29,717 nucleotides of DNA from JACMOY01 sp038322575 (GTDB taxonomy: Bacteria; Actinomycetota; Actinomycetes; Actinomycetales; Angustibacteraceae). Both the position numbers and the translations under genes were made by a program. Below, one piece after another: positions 7,850-16,027 of the stretch; within the stretch, counting starts at the first letter, position 1, and each line of letters opens with the position of its first letter. Location: the NCBI GenBank assembly GCA_038322575.1, contig JBBQGB010000039.1, forward strand, positions 1 through 29,717, read 5' to 3'. Below the pieces are notes generated by a model that ran no database searches, was not told where the DNA came from, and worked only from the letters and a program-made list of their open reading frames with translations.

Positions 7850-9153
7850 TGGCCACCCTGCTGCGCCTCGCGACCGCCGGGTCGGTCGACGACGGCAAGT
7901 CCACGCTGGTGGGACGGCTGCTGCACGACACCAAGTCGGTTCTCGCCGACCAGATGGCCGCGGTCGAGCGGGTCAGCCGCGACCGCGGGCTGGCCACGGC
8001 CGACCTCGCGCTGCTCACCGACGGTCTGCGCGCCGAGCGCGAGCAAGGCATCACGATCGACGTCGCCTACCGCTACTTCGCTACTGCTGCAAGGTCTTTC
8101 ATCCTCGCCGACTGCCCCGGGCACGTGCAGTACACGCGCAACACCGTGACCGGCGCGAGCACCGCTGACGCGGTGCTGGTGCTCGTCGACGTCCGCAAGG
8201 GCGTGCTCGAGCAGACCCGTCGCCACCTGGCCGTCGCTGCGCTGCTGCGGGTGCCGCACGTGCTGGTGGCGGTGAACAAGATCGACCTGGTCGACTTCGA
8301 CGAGGCCGTCGTCGCCGGCGTGGTCAAGGAGATCGACGACCTCGCAGCGGGACTGGGCCTGCCCGACGTCCGCACGGTGCCCGTGAGCGCCCTCGCCGGC
8401 GACAACGTCGTCGACCGCTCGGATCGCACCCCCTGGTACGACGGGCCCAGCGTCCTCGAGCTGCTCGAGCAGCTGCCGTCGGCCGACGACCCGCGCGCCG
8501 AGCTGTTCCGGATGCCGGTGCAGCTGACCCTGCGCCCGCAGGCGGCGGCGCGCGACCCGCAGCACACCGACTACCGCGGGTACGCCGGGCAGATCGCCGC
8601 CGGCGTCGTCCGCGTGGGCGACCGCGTCGTGGTCCTGCCCTCGGGTGTGCCCACGACGGTCGCGGGCATCGACACCGCGGACGGTGAGCTCGACGAGGCG
8701 TTCGCGCCCCGCTCGGTGTCGCTGCGCCTCGCGGACGACGTCGACATCTCGCGCGGCGACCTGATCGCCGCCGCCGCGGATGCCCCCATCCCGACGAACG
8801 ACCTCGAGGGCACCATCTGCTGGTTGTACGACCGCGATCTGGTGCCCGGGGCGCGGGTGCTGGTCAAGCACACGACCCGCACCGTGCAGGCGGTCGTCAA
8901 GGACGTCGTGGGCCGGCTCGACCTCGACAGCCTCGAGCTGCAACCGGCAGAGCGGTTGCAGCTCAACGACATCGGCCGCGTCCAGCTGCGTCTCGCGTCA
9001 CCGCTCGCGGTGGAGGAGTACGTCGACCACCGGCGCACCGGTGCGTTCCTGGTGATCGACGCGCACGACGGCGCGACGCTGGCCGCGGGGATGGTCGGTG
9101 ACCCGCTCGTCGCTCGAAGTCCCCTCGACCGTGCGTCGCTGTACTCCATCTGA
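7849..9153 (+). CDS. cysN: Sulfate adenylyltransferase subunit 1, GTPase (CysN)
   Basis: The 434-residue protein is the GTPase partner of CysD; GTP hydrolysis drives the unfavourable formation of APS. It has the translation-factor GTPase motifs: P-loop GSVDDGKST at residues 11-19, DCPGH at 88-92 and NKID at 143-146. EF-Tu-like beta-barrel domains follow. The length matches a stand-alone CysN. The fused C-terminal APS kinase (CysC) found in mycobacterial CysNC is absent, in line with an APS reductase upstream. A purine-rich ribosome site (GAAAGAGGGG) precedes the ATG at 7849. Confidence 0.95.
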   Translation: MATLLRLATAGSVDDGKSTLVGRLLHDTKSVLADQMAAVERVSRDRGLATADLALLTDGLRAEREQGITIDVAYRYFATAARSFILADCPGHVQYTRNTVTGASTADAVLVLVDVRKGVLEQTRRHLAVAALLRVPHVLVAVNKIDLVDFDEAVVAGVVKEIDDLAAGLGLPDVRTVPVSALAGDNVVDRSDRTPWYDGPSVLELLEQLPSADDPRAELFRMPVQLTLRPQAAARDPQHTDYRGYAGQIAAGVVRVGDRVVVLPSGVPTTVAGIDTADGELDEAFAPRSVSLRLADDVDISRGDLIAAAADAPIPTNDLEGTICWLYDRDLVPGARVLVKHTTRTVQAVVKDVVGRLDLDSLELQPAERLQLNDIGRVQLRLASPLAVEEYVDHRRTGAFLVIDAHDGATLAAGMVGDPLVARSPLDRASLYSI

Positions 9154-9176
9154 ACCACGACGAGAGCGAGACCGTC

Positions 9177-10277
9177 ATGACCAACCACCCCTCACTCCCC
9201 TCGGTCGGGCCGCCCAGGCGGCGGCGGACGATGCTGCTCGCCGCCGCGGCAGCGGCAGCGGCCGCGACACTGGCCGCCTGCGGTTCGGGGTCGACCGCGA
9301 CGTCCGCGTCGCGCGGCCCGGCCACCGAGCTGCGGCTCGGCTACTTCGCCAACGTGACCCACGCCGCGGCCCTGGTCGGGGTGTCGAAGGGCTTCTTCGC
9401 CAAGGAGCTGGGGACGACCAAGCTGTCCACCGAGGTGTTCAACGCCGGCCCGGCGGCCATCGAGGCGCTGAACGCGGGCGCCATCGACGCGGCGTACCTC
9501 GGGCCGAACCCGGCGATCAACGGCTTCGTCAAGAGCGACGGCCAGGCGCTACGGATCATCGCCGGCGCCACGTCCGGCGGCGCGCAGCTCGTCGTCAAGC
9601 CCGAGATCACCTCCGCCGCCCAGCTGAAGGGCAAGAACCTCGCGACCCCGCAGCTCGGCGGCACGCAGGACGTCGCCCTGCGGGCCTGGCTCGCCGGTCA
9701 GGGGCTCAAGACCACCCCCAGCGGTGGCGGAGACGTCGCCATCAGCCCGACCGAGAACGCGCAGACGTTCGAGCTGTTCCAGCAGGGTCGGATCGACGGG
9801 GCCTGGGTGCCCGAGCCGTGGGCGTCGAGACTGGTGCTCGACGCGGGGGCCAAGGTGCTGGTCGACGAGAAGGACCTGTGGCCCAAGGGGCAGTTCGTCA
9901 CCACCCACCTGATCGTCTCGACCACGTTCTTGAAGGAGCACCCCGACACCGTCACGGCGCTGCTGCGCGGCCACGTCGAGGCGATCGACTGGATCAAGGC
10001 CAACGCTGCCGAGGCGCCCGGTGTCGTGAACGCGCAGATCGCCACGACGTCGGGCAAGAAGCTCAGCGACGCCGTGATCACCCGGGCCTTGTCGAGCATC
10101 TCGGTGACGGTCGACCCGCTGGCGACCTCGCTGCAGAAGGACCTGTCCGACGGGGTCACCGCCGGACTCGTGAAGCAGGCGGACCTCAAGGGCATCTACG
10201 ACCTGCGGCCGTTGAACGCGGTGCTCAAGGCCAAGCGAGAGCCTCTGGTCTCGACCGCGGGCCTGGGTGAGCAGTGA
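9177..10277 (+). CDS. ABC transporter substrate-binding lipoprotein (sulfonate/nitrate/taurine class)
   Basis: The 366-residue protein begins with an Arg-rich n-region (PPRRRR), a poly-Ala hydrophobic stretch and a lipobox LAAC with the lipidated Cys at residue 35, so it is an exported membrane-anchored lipoprotein. The mature part starts ELRLGYFANVTHAAALVGV and continues with AYLGPNPAINGF and GAWVPEPWAS, typical of SsuA/NrtA-like type II binding proteins. The operon with sulfate-assimilation enzymes favours an organosulfur ligand such as an alkanesulfonate; sulfate itself is less likely because that family is different. It starts 23 bases after cysN, and its stop overlaps the ATPase start by four bases. 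No sulfonate monooxygenase (ssuD) is present in the window. Confidence 0.88.
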   Translation: MTNHPSLPSVGPPRRRRTMLLAAAAAAAAATLAACGSGSTATSASRGPATELRLGYFANVTHAAALVGVSKGFFAKELGTTKLSTEVFNAGPAAIEALNAGAIDAAYLGPNPAINGFVKSDGQALRIIAGATSGGAQLVVKPEITSAAQLKGKNLATPQLGGTQDVALRAWLAGQGLKTTPSGGGDVAISPTENAQTFELFQQGRIDGAWVPEPWASRLVLDAGAKVLVDEKDLWPKGQFVTTHLIVSTTFLKEHPDTVTALLRGHVEAIDWIKANAAEAPGVVNAQIATTSGKKLSDAVITRALSSISVTVDPLATSLQKDLSDGVTAGLVKQADLKGIYDLRPLNAVLKAKREPLVSTAGLGEQ

Positions 10278-11044
10278 CCGCGAGCACCGCACCCGAGAGC
10301 CGCACCGCGCCCGCGGTGCGGCTCTCGGGGGTGGGCAAGCGGTTCACGGCGGACGGCGCGCCGGTGCTCGACGGCATCGACCTGGCGATCGCCCCGGGTG
10401 AGTTCGTCTGCCTGCTCGGTGCCTCGGGGTGCGGCAAGTCCACCCTGCTGTCGATCATGGCCGGCCTCGAGCCGGCCACCAGCGGGTCGGTCGACGTCGG
10501 CAGCGAGGGCGCCGCCCTGATGTTCCAGGAGCCGGCGCTGTTCCCGTGGTTGACGGCCGGGGACAACATCGAGCTCGCGCTGCGCCTACGGGGCGTGCCG
10601 GCGTCCGGACGCCGGACCCGGGCCGGTGAGCTGCTCGACCTGGTGCGCCTGGGCGGGGCGGGCGACAAGCGGGTGCACGAGCTGTCGGGCGGCATGCGCC
10701 AGCGGGTGGCGCTGGCGCGGTCGCTGGCGCAGGAGCGCCCGGTGCTGCTGATGGACGAGCCCTTCGCCGCGCTGGACGCGATCACCCGCGACCTGCTGCA
10801 CGACGAGCTCGAGCGGATCTGGCGCGAGACCGGCCGCACCATCGTGTTCGTCACGCACAACGTGCGCGAGGCCGTCCGCCTGGGTGAGCGCGTGCTGCTG
10901 ATGTCGTCGCGCCCTGGTCGCATCGTCCGCGAGTGGCGGGTCGACACGACCGGGCAGCGGCGGATCGGCGCCCCCGAGGTCGCGGCGCTGGCGGACGAGA
11001 TCACCAACGACCTGCGGACGGAGATCCGTCGTCATGCCGCCTGA
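10274..11044 (+). CDS. ABC transporter ATP-binding protein (SsuB-like)
   Basis: This 256-residue ATPase powers the importer encoded on either side of it. Walker A is GASGCGKST at residues 49-57, the Q-loop is in FQEPALFPW, and the signature LSGGM is at 137-141. Walker B LLMDEPFAALD has its Asp at residue 161, and the H-loop is in VFVTHNVREA. The FPWLTAGDN segment and the SSRPGRIVREW tail are typical of the nitrate/sulfonate/taurine ATPase subfamily. The GTG start overlaps the stop of the binding-protein gene (GTGA), and the 3' end overlaps the permease gene by 11 bases. Confidence 0.92.
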   Translation: MTASTAPESRTAPAVRLSGVGKRFTADGAPVLDGIDLAIAPGEFVCLLGASGCGKSTLLSIMAGLEPATSGSVDVGSEGAALMFQEPALFPWLTAGDNIELALRLRGVPASGRRTRAGELLDLVRLGGAGDKRVHELSGGMRQRVALARSLAQERPVLLMDEPFAALDAITRDLLHDELERIWRETGRTIVFVTHNVREAVRLGERVLLMSSRPGRIVREWRVDTTGQRRIGAPEVAALADEITNDLRTEIRRHAA

Positions 11045-11948
11045 GACCAGCACCAGCACCGCCGCGACGACGGCGACCGGCCGCGACGACGCCCGTGACC
11101 TCGAGTCGGGCCTGGACGCGCTGCAGACCGACAGCAGGCTCGGGCCGCGCACCTGGTCGGACCGGTTGCGCTGGTCGGTGCTGCCGCCGCTGCTCGCGGT
11201 CGTCGTGCTGGTCGGCCTGTGGCAGCTGGTCGTGTGGTCAGGGGTGCGGCCCAGCTACACCCTGGCCTCACCGCAGGACGTGTGGACCACGCTGCGGTCG
11301 CTGTTCGCCGACCGGACGGCGCTGACCGCCATCGCCACCAGCGTCGAGCGGGGGATCATCGGCTTCGTCGTCGCCACGCTCATCGCCACCCCGCTGGGAG
11401 TGCTGATCTCGCGGGTGCGGCTGCTGCGGGCCAGTGTCGGCCCGCTGATCACCGGGCTGCAGGTGCTCCCGTCGGTGGCGTGGGTGCCGGCGGCCATCCT
11501 GTGGTTCGGGATCTCGGACGCCACGATGTACTTCGTCATCCTGCTCGGCGCGGTGCCCTCGATCATCAACGGGCTGCTCAGCGGGGTCGACCAGGTGCCG
11601 CCCCTGTTCCGGCGGGTCGGCACGGTCCTCGGTGCCGGCCGCTGGCAGATGGTGCGGCACGTCATCCTGCCCGCCGCGATGCCGGGCTACGTCGCCGGTC
11701 TGCGACAGGGCTGGGCCTTCTCCTGGCGCTCGCTGATGGCCGCCGAGCTGATCGTCGTCGGCGGACGCCTCGGGTTCGGCCTCGGAGCGCTGCTCGACCA
11801 GGGCCGCCAGCTGTCCGACACCAGCGTCGTGATCGCCGCGATCCTGCTGATCCTGGTGGTCGGCATCGCCGTCGAGCTGCTCTTCTTCGCCCCCCTCGAG
11901 CGGCGCATCCTGCGCAGCCGCGGTCTCGCGGCCGACACCACCCGCTGA
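11034..11948 (+). CDS. ABC transporter permease (SsuC-like)
   Basis: The 304-residue membrane protein has a long polar, Thr/Ala-rich N-terminus of about 45 residues. Membrane segments then follow near residues 48-66 and 104-124, around LQVLPSVAWVPAAILWFG, around FVILLGAVPSIINGLL and near 265-285. The cytoplasmic coupling loop GAGRWQMVRHVILPAAMPG corresponds to the EAA motif that contacts the ATPase. The later WAFSWRSLMAAELIVVG block is characteristic of the SsuC/TauC/NrtB permease family. It probably forms a homodimer with two copies of the ATPase. It is the last gene of the sulfur operon; a hairpin follows at 11964-11998. Confidence 0.91.
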   Translation: MPPETSTSTAATTATGRDDARDLESGLDALQTDSRLGPRTWSDRLRWSVLPPLLAVVVLVGLWQLVVWSGVRPSYTLASPQDVWTTLRSLFADRTALTAIATSVERGIIGFVVATLIATPLGVLISRVRLLRASVGPLITGLQVLPSVAWVPAAILWFGISDATMYFVILLGAVPSIINGLLSGVDQVPPLFRRVGTVLGAGRWQMVRHVILPAAMPGYVAGLRQGWAFSWRSLMAAELIVVGGRLGFGLGALLDQGRQLSDTSVVIAAILLILVVGIAVELLFFAPLERRILRSRGLAADTTR

Positions 11949-11963
11949 GCGTTCATGTGACGT

Positions 11964-11998
11964 CCTCGCGTCGGTGACAAGTCCGCGCGAGCGCGAGG
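11964..11998 (+). terminator. Candidate terminator after the sulfur operon
   Basis: A perfect 7-bp inverted repeat (CCTCGCG at 11964-11970 and CGCGAGG at 11992-11998) with a 21-base loop lies 16 bases after the permease stop. It has no T-tract and the loop is long, so the termination role is inferred mainly from position. Confidence 0.3.
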
Positions 11999-12009
11999 GC
12001 CAGGGGCGG

Positions 12010-12080
12010 TTACACCCAGGTAAATCATCCGGGTGCGGGGCGGTCTGGGTTCGCGGTCTGCCCCCGTTGCCCGGTATAGT
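12010..12080 (+). promoter_or_regulatory. Promoter region of the WecG-like gene
   Basis: TATAGT at 12075-12080 is a good actinobacterial -10 hexamer in an otherwise GC-dense region. No convincing -35 hexamer sits 16-19 bases upstream. About 50 bases further up, a short AT-richer patch holds TTAC (12010-12013) and GTAA (12020-12023) as a 4-bp inverted repeat with a 6-base spacer, which could be an operator half-site pair. Transcription starting near 12087 would give a leader of about 170 bases before the chosen start at 12261. Confidence 0.4.
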
Positions 12081-12260
12081 GATGATTGCAAGAACAGGAC
12101 GACGTCGTCCGCGGCACCGACGCGTCGTCACGGCTCCTACGGAGCCCATCGAGCCCTGAGCTCATTGCGGCACGTCACCCGGGTGGACATCGTCCGCTCG
12201 GCGGGCTGGCGCGTCGACATGACGTCCGCCCTCGTCGATCTGCACCGAGATGAGGCCCTG

Positions 12261-13112
12261 ATGAGTGAGAGCGTCCGCGAGCACGACCTGCCGGAGCAGG
12301 TACAGGTGCACGACCTGACCATCACCCCCATGCGGCCCAGTGACCACAGCCTGTCGATCGAGCGCGAGCTGTTCGGCACGCGGTTCCAGGTGCTGGGCTC
12401 GGTCGACGAGGCGGCCGAGCGCATCGCCGACCTGGTCGGGCGGGGTTCAGCGGCCTCGGTCTTCACGTGCAACGTCGACCACGTCATGCTGATGCGCAAG
12501 CACGCCGGGTTCCGTCGCGCCTACGACCGCAGCACGTTCGTGACCGCGGACGGGTCGCCGATCGTCACGACGGCCAAGCTCGCCGGGCAGCCACTCGGCG
12601 TCCGGGTCACTGGGGCCGACCTGGTGCCCGCCCTGGCGAAGACCGCGGCGGCCCGCTCGCTGCGCGTCGCCCTCGTCGGTGGTGCCGAGGGTGTCGGCGT
12701 CGAGGCAGCCGAGTTGCTGCGCGGCCAGAACCCCGGGCTGAACGTCGTCCTCACCGCGTCGCCGTCGATGGGCTTCCAGGACGGCGACGCCGCTGACGAC
12801 CAGCTGATGCGCCAGCTGCGGTCGACCCGCCCCGACATCGTCATCGTCTGCTTCGGTGCCCCGCGGCAGGAGCTGTGGATCGACGGGCACGCCTGGCAGC
12901 TGCCGGGCACCGTGTTCATGGGCGCGGGGGCGGCACTGGACTTCGTCGTCGGCCGCCAGCGGCGGGCCCCGCGGATGTTCCAGCGGCTCGGCATCGAGTG
13001 GATGCACCGCCTGGCCACCAACTTCAGCCGGCTGTGGCGCCGCTACCTGATCCAGGACTCGCAGTTCGCGGTCGTGGCCGCGCGCGAGCTGGTCCGTCAC
13101 CGGACCGCCTGA
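12261..13112 (+). CDS. WecG/TagA/CpsF-family glycosyltransferase (GT26)
   Basis: The 283-residue protein belongs to the WecG/TagA family, which adds a sugar (ManNAc-type or related) to an undecaprenyl-linked first sugar at the inner membrane face. Family blocks are FTCNVDHVMLMRKHAGFR, STFVTADGSPIV (with the likely catalytic Asp), GVRVTGADLVPAL, VALVGGAEGVGVEAAELL, VCFGAPRQELWI and FMGAGAALDFVVGRQRRAP. The C-terminal WMHRLATNFSRLWRRYLI is the membrane-associating tail. ATG 12261 was preferred because TGAGG lies five bases upstream; ATG 12219 is in frame and possible. The gene probably carries out the second step of repeat-unit assembly for the polysaccharide locus that follows. Confidence 0.9.
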   Translation: MSESVREHDLPEQVQVHDLTITPMRPSDHSLSIERELFGTRFQVLGSVDEAAERIADLVGRGSAASVFTCNVDHVMLMRKHAGFRRAYDRSTFVTADGSPIVTTAKLAGQPLGVRVTGADLVPALAKTAAARSLRVALVGGAEGVGVEAAELLRGQNPGLNVVLTASPSMGFQDGDAADDQLMRQLRSTRPDIVIVCFGAPRQELWIDGHAWQLPGTVFMGAGAALDFVVGRQRRAPRMFQRLGIEWMHRLATNFSRLWRRYLIQDSQFAVVAARELVRHRTA

Positions 13113-13121
13113 GTCGCTCGA

Positions 13122-13155
13122 CCGGCCGCCGGCGCCGAACCGCCGCGGCGGCCGG
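13122..13155. terminator. Bidirectional terminator hairpin
   Basis: A perfect 10-bp inverted repeat (CCGGCCGCCG at 13122-13131 and CGGCGGCCGG at 13146-13155) with a 14-base loop fills the 56-base gap between two convergent genes. The position and stem strength support a shared terminator for both strands, although no T-tract is present. Confidence 0.6.
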
Positions 13156-13168
13156 GCAGCGCATCGGG

Positions 13169-14398
13169 TCAGTGCGGCAGCAACCTCGCGAGCCGCGCGG
13201 CGTTCTCGCCGGGGGAGTGCCGCAGGCGCACACGGTCCCGGGCCGCACCGACCAGGGCCGCGCGGCCTTCGGGCTCATCGGCCAGCCGCTCGAGGGCGTC
13301 GGCCAGCAGGTCGGCCCGCCCCGGCGTGACCAGCACACCGGTCACACCGCTCTCGACGAGCTCGGGGATGCCGGCGATCGGGGTCGTGAGCACCGTGCAG
13401 CCGGCAGCCATCGCCTCCATCAGCACCACGGGCAGGCCCTCGGCGAAGCTGGGCAGGACGAACACGTCGGCCCAGGCGTACTGCTGCGGCAGCACGTCCT
13501 GACCGAGCGGACCCACGAGCTGAACGCGGTCGCCGAGGCCGAGCCGCTCGACGTCCCGCTGCAGGTCCGCCCGCAGCGGCCCGTCCCCGACGATGCGGGC
13601 CTGCACGCGACCCGGTGCCGTCCGTGCCAGCGCCTGCAGCAGCACGGCCGGGCCCTTCTCGGGCACGAGTCGCCCGACGAAGAGCACGCGCAGCGGCGTG
13701 ACGGGTCGCTCGGGTCGCTCGTCGTCCTCGAACCGGGCGGCGTCCACGCTCATCCGCACCACGTGCAGCCGGGGCCAGTGCTGCGGCTCGACCAGCACCA
13801 TCAGCTGGCTGCGGCAGAAGTCGGTGATGCAGGCGACGAACGAGGCCGAGCGCACCTTGGCGGCCAGGTCGCTGCCCACGACGTCCGAGAACTCGGTGGG
13901 GCCGTGCACGGCCAGTGACCACGACCAGGGCCGACCGTCCAGCGCCGCACCGAGGGGGACGGCGAGCCGCGCGACGTCCGCGCCGTTGTTGGCCAGGTGC
14001 ACGTGCACGTGGCGCAGCCCGGACTCGCGCATGCACTGCACCAGCAGCACCGCCTCGAGCAGGTAGAAGACCTGCCACACCCGCGCGCGCAGCGTGGGCG
14101 GGCCGGTGCGAAGGGCACGGCGGAGGCCGTCGAGCAGGACCCGCGGCCGTTGGGTCAGGACGGTCAGGACGGCGCCCGCCAGGACCCAGCGCGAGGACAG
14201 CAGCGCCGTCGTCGTAGCGTCCTCGTCCCGGTCGGCGTCGGTGAGCAGGTCGGCGGTCGACGCCGGTCGCACCGAGAACGTGCGGACGACGCAGCCGAGG
14301 TCGCGCAGCGCCCGCACCTCGCGCTCGATGAACGCGTGCGACAGCTTCGGGTACTGGCTGACGAGGTACGCGGTGCGGGCGGGCGGGGCTGGCGTCAC
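13169..14398 (-). CDS. Glycosyltransferase, GT4 family
   Basis: The 409-residue GT-B enzyme opens with TAYLVSQYPKLSHAFIEREV, the usual N-terminus of GT4 transferases from exopolysaccharide clusters. The donor-binding half contains VLFVGRLVPEKGPAVLLQAL, RIVGDGPLRADLQ and a retaining-GT EX7E-like motif in FAEGLPVVLMEAMAAG. A hydrophobic helix near residue 120 (FYLLEAVLLVQCM) may touch the membrane. GTG 14398 was chosen because GAGGAG lies nine bases upstream and the fold begins at once. A GTG at 14461 that overlaps the upstream stop would add a Pro/Ala-rich extension and is the main alternative. It is last in a four-gene minus-strand unit with two acyltransferases and another transferase. Confidence 0.9.
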   Translation of the reverse strand: MTPAPPARTAYLVSQYPKLSHAFIEREVRALRDLGCVVRTFSVRPASTADLLTDADRDEDATTTALLSSRWVLAGAVLTVLTQRPRVLLDGLRRALRTGPPTLRARVWQVFYLLEAVLLVQCMRESGLRHVHVHLANNGADVARLAVPLGAALDGRPWSWSLAVHGPTEFSDVVGSDLAAKVRSASFVACITDFCRSQLMVLVEPQHWPRLHVVRMSVDAARFEDDERPERPVTPLRVLFVGRLVPEKGPAVLLQALARTAPGRVQARIVGDGPLRADLQRDVERLGLGDRVQLVGPLGQDVLPQQYAWADVFVLPSFAEGLPVVLMEAMAAGCTVLTTPIAGIPELVESGVTGVLVTPGRADLLADALERLADEPEGRAALVGAARDRVRLRHSPGENAARLARLLPH

Positions 14399-14457
14399 GG
14401 GTGGGGGCTCCTCGGGGTCGGTGCCGCCGTGCTGGTCGGCCGCGGGTGCAGCCGGCC

Positions 14458-15000
14458 TCACCGGTCAGCGGTGGGCTGGTCGGGACCGCCCAGCGCGCGC
14501 GCGGGGATGCCCCCGACGCTCACACCCGGCGGGACGTCGCGCACCACCACCGCGTTGGCGCCCACCTTGCACCCCGCCCCGAGGGTGAGCGGGCCCAGGA
14601 CGCGCGCCCCGGCGCCGACGTACGCGCGGTCCTCCAGCCGCGGTGCGCGACCCTGGCCGCGGATCCCCAGGGTCACCTGGTGGTAGACGGTGACGTGGTC
14701 GCCCAGCACCGCGGTGGGGAACAGGATGACGCCTCGGCCGGCGTGCGGCAGGACCAGCCCGGGGCCTGCAGGCACGCTGCGCGGCAGCTCGGCCCCGATG
14801 ACGACCCGTGTCCACACGAAGTCCAGCAACCCGTGCAGACGCCGCAGCCCGAAGCCCAGCGGGCCGGGGAGCCCGTGCCCGGCCTGGCCGATCCGCCAGA
14901 TCGTCAGGGTGGTGCGCGCATCGGTCGCCGCGTTGTCGACGAAGTCGACGCGCAGGACGGCCGTGACCTCGCGCAGCACCTGCACCGCGGCCCTGATCAC
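14458..15000 (-). CDS. Serine acetyltransferase-like hexapeptide acyltransferase
   Basis: The 180-residue protein has an N-terminal helical part and a C-terminal left-handed beta-helix: VTVYHQVTLGIRGQG, DRAYVGAGARVLGPLTLGAG, CKVGANAVVVRDVPPG and VGGIPAR. The His in VYHQVTLG matches the catalytic position of the CysE family. It is shorter than housekeeping CysE and sits among glycosyltransferases, so it more likely O-acetylates the polysaccharide repeat or its sugar precursor than serine. The GTG start at 15000 is four bases after the upstream stop. Confidence 0.85.
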   Translation of the reverse strand: MIRAAVQVLREVTAVLRVDFVDNAATDARTTLTIWRIGQAGHGLPGPLGFGLRRLHGLLDFVWTRVVIGAELPRSVPAGPGLVLPHAGRGVILFPTAVLGDHVTVYHQVTLGIRGQGRAPRLEDRAYVGAGARVLGPLTLGAGCKVGANAVVVRDVPPGVSVGGIPARALGGPDQPTADR

Positions 15001-15004
15001 CGGC

Positions 15005-16027
15005 TCAGGATGTCATGTCGGGCCGTGTCGTGGCTGCGCCGAGGACACCGGCGACCTCCAGCAGCTCGCGCCGGTAGTCGTCCGGCGTGAAGGCGCTGAG
15101 CACCCGCTCGCGGGCCGCGGCGCCCATCTCGGCGTAGTGCGCCTGGTTCGCCGGGTCCAGGACGTGCACGAGCGCGGCCCGCAGCGCGTGGACCGTGGGT
15201 GCGACGACGACCCCGGTGACGCCGTCCTCGACGTGGTCGCGCACCCCGAGCCGGTCGGTGACGATCACCACCTTCCCCAGGGCCATGGCATTGAGGTAGG
15301 TCTGCTGACCCGCGCTGCGGGTCGACGGCGCGATGGGGAGCACCAGCACGCGGCAGCGGCGCAGCAGGTCGAGGAACTCGCCGTGACTCACCTGGCCGGT
15401 GGTCAGCCGCTCCAGCGGACGACCCGGTCGCCAGCCGGTGGCGAGGACGACGTCGACGTCCAGCCCGTCGGCGGCCTCGACGAGCAGCGGGTAGTCCCGC
15501 AGGCTGTTGCCCCCGGAGAACACGAACCCCTCGTCGACCGCACCGGACAGGTCGGTCGGCTCGAACAGCGTGTGCGAGAAGGCCGTGAACACGACCCGGT
15601 CGCGGGGGACGCCCCAGGTGCGCGAGAACCCCTCGATCTCACCGGTCGACAGCACGCACCAGGTCACCCGGGGGCTGTCGGCCAGGCGCACCAGGACGCG
15701 GGACAGCGCCGGCAGCAGGTGCCTGGCCGGCCCCAGCCGGGCACCCAGACTCTGGCTCCCCGGCGCGATCGTGGCGTCGCTGATGACCACGCGGACGGGT
15801 GAGCGCAGCAGCCGCAGCGCCGCGGCTCCCACCAGGTCGCGGTACTGCTCGCGCCAGGTCACGGTGCCGCGCAGCACGACCGCCCGCCGTCCCCGGGCGA
15901 GGCGCACGAACTGCGGGAGCCAGGTGAGCAGGCTGGCGTGGCGGCGCCCGTCCAGGACCTCGACCAGCGCGTCCCAGCGCGCGTCCGAGCCGGCCCACAT
16001 CGTGCTGAGGACGGGCTTGGCGGTCAC
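15005..16027 (-). CDS. Glycosyltransferase, GT4-like
   Basis: This 340-residue protein looks like a GT-B transferase. The C-terminal half has GFVFSGGNSLRDYPLLVEAA, VVLATGWRPGRPLERL and SAGQQTYLNAMALGKVVIVTD, followed by DHVEDGVTGVVV. These are the donor-site segments of GT4/GT1-like enzymes. The usual Glu of the EX7E motif appears as Asn before AMALG, as in some transferases with a GQQTYLNAM signature. The N-terminal half is rich in Arg (TVTWREQYRDLVGAAALRLLR) and may bind a membrane-linked acceptor. The GTG start overlaps the upstream acyltransferase stop (GTGA). Sugar and acceptor are unknown. Confidence 0.82.
   Translation of the reverse strand: MTAKPVLSTMWAGSDARWDALVEVLDGRRHASLLTWLPQFVRLARGRRAVVLRGTVTWREQYRDLVGAAALRLLRSPVRVVISDATIAPGSQSLGARLGPARHLLPALSRVLVRLADSPRVTWCVLSTGEIEGFSRTWGVPRDRVVFTAFSHTLFEPTDLSGAVDEGFVFSGGNSLRDYPLLVEAADGLDVDVVLATGWRPGRPLERLTTGQVSHGEFLDLLRRCRVLVLPIAPSTRSAGQQTYLNAMALGKVVIVTDRLGVRDHVEDGVTGVVVAPTVHALRAALVHVLDPANQAHYAEMGAAARERVLSAFTPDDYRRELLEVAGVLGAATTRPDMTS

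Noticed and set aside
12082..12159. A 25-codon ORF starting ATG right after TATAGT and encoding an Arg-rich peptide.
   Set aside because: The ATG is only one base past the -10 hexamer, so it would lie upstream of the transcription start. There is no ribosome site, and Arg-rich composition is common in chance frames of GC-rich DNA.
14458..15000. Reading the serine acetyltransferase-like gene as cysE, linking the polysaccharide locus to cysteine synthesis.
   Set aside because: It is shorter than housekeeping CysE and lies inside a unit of glycosyltransferase and acyltransferase genes, away from the sulfur operon. Sugar O-acetylation is the simpler reading.
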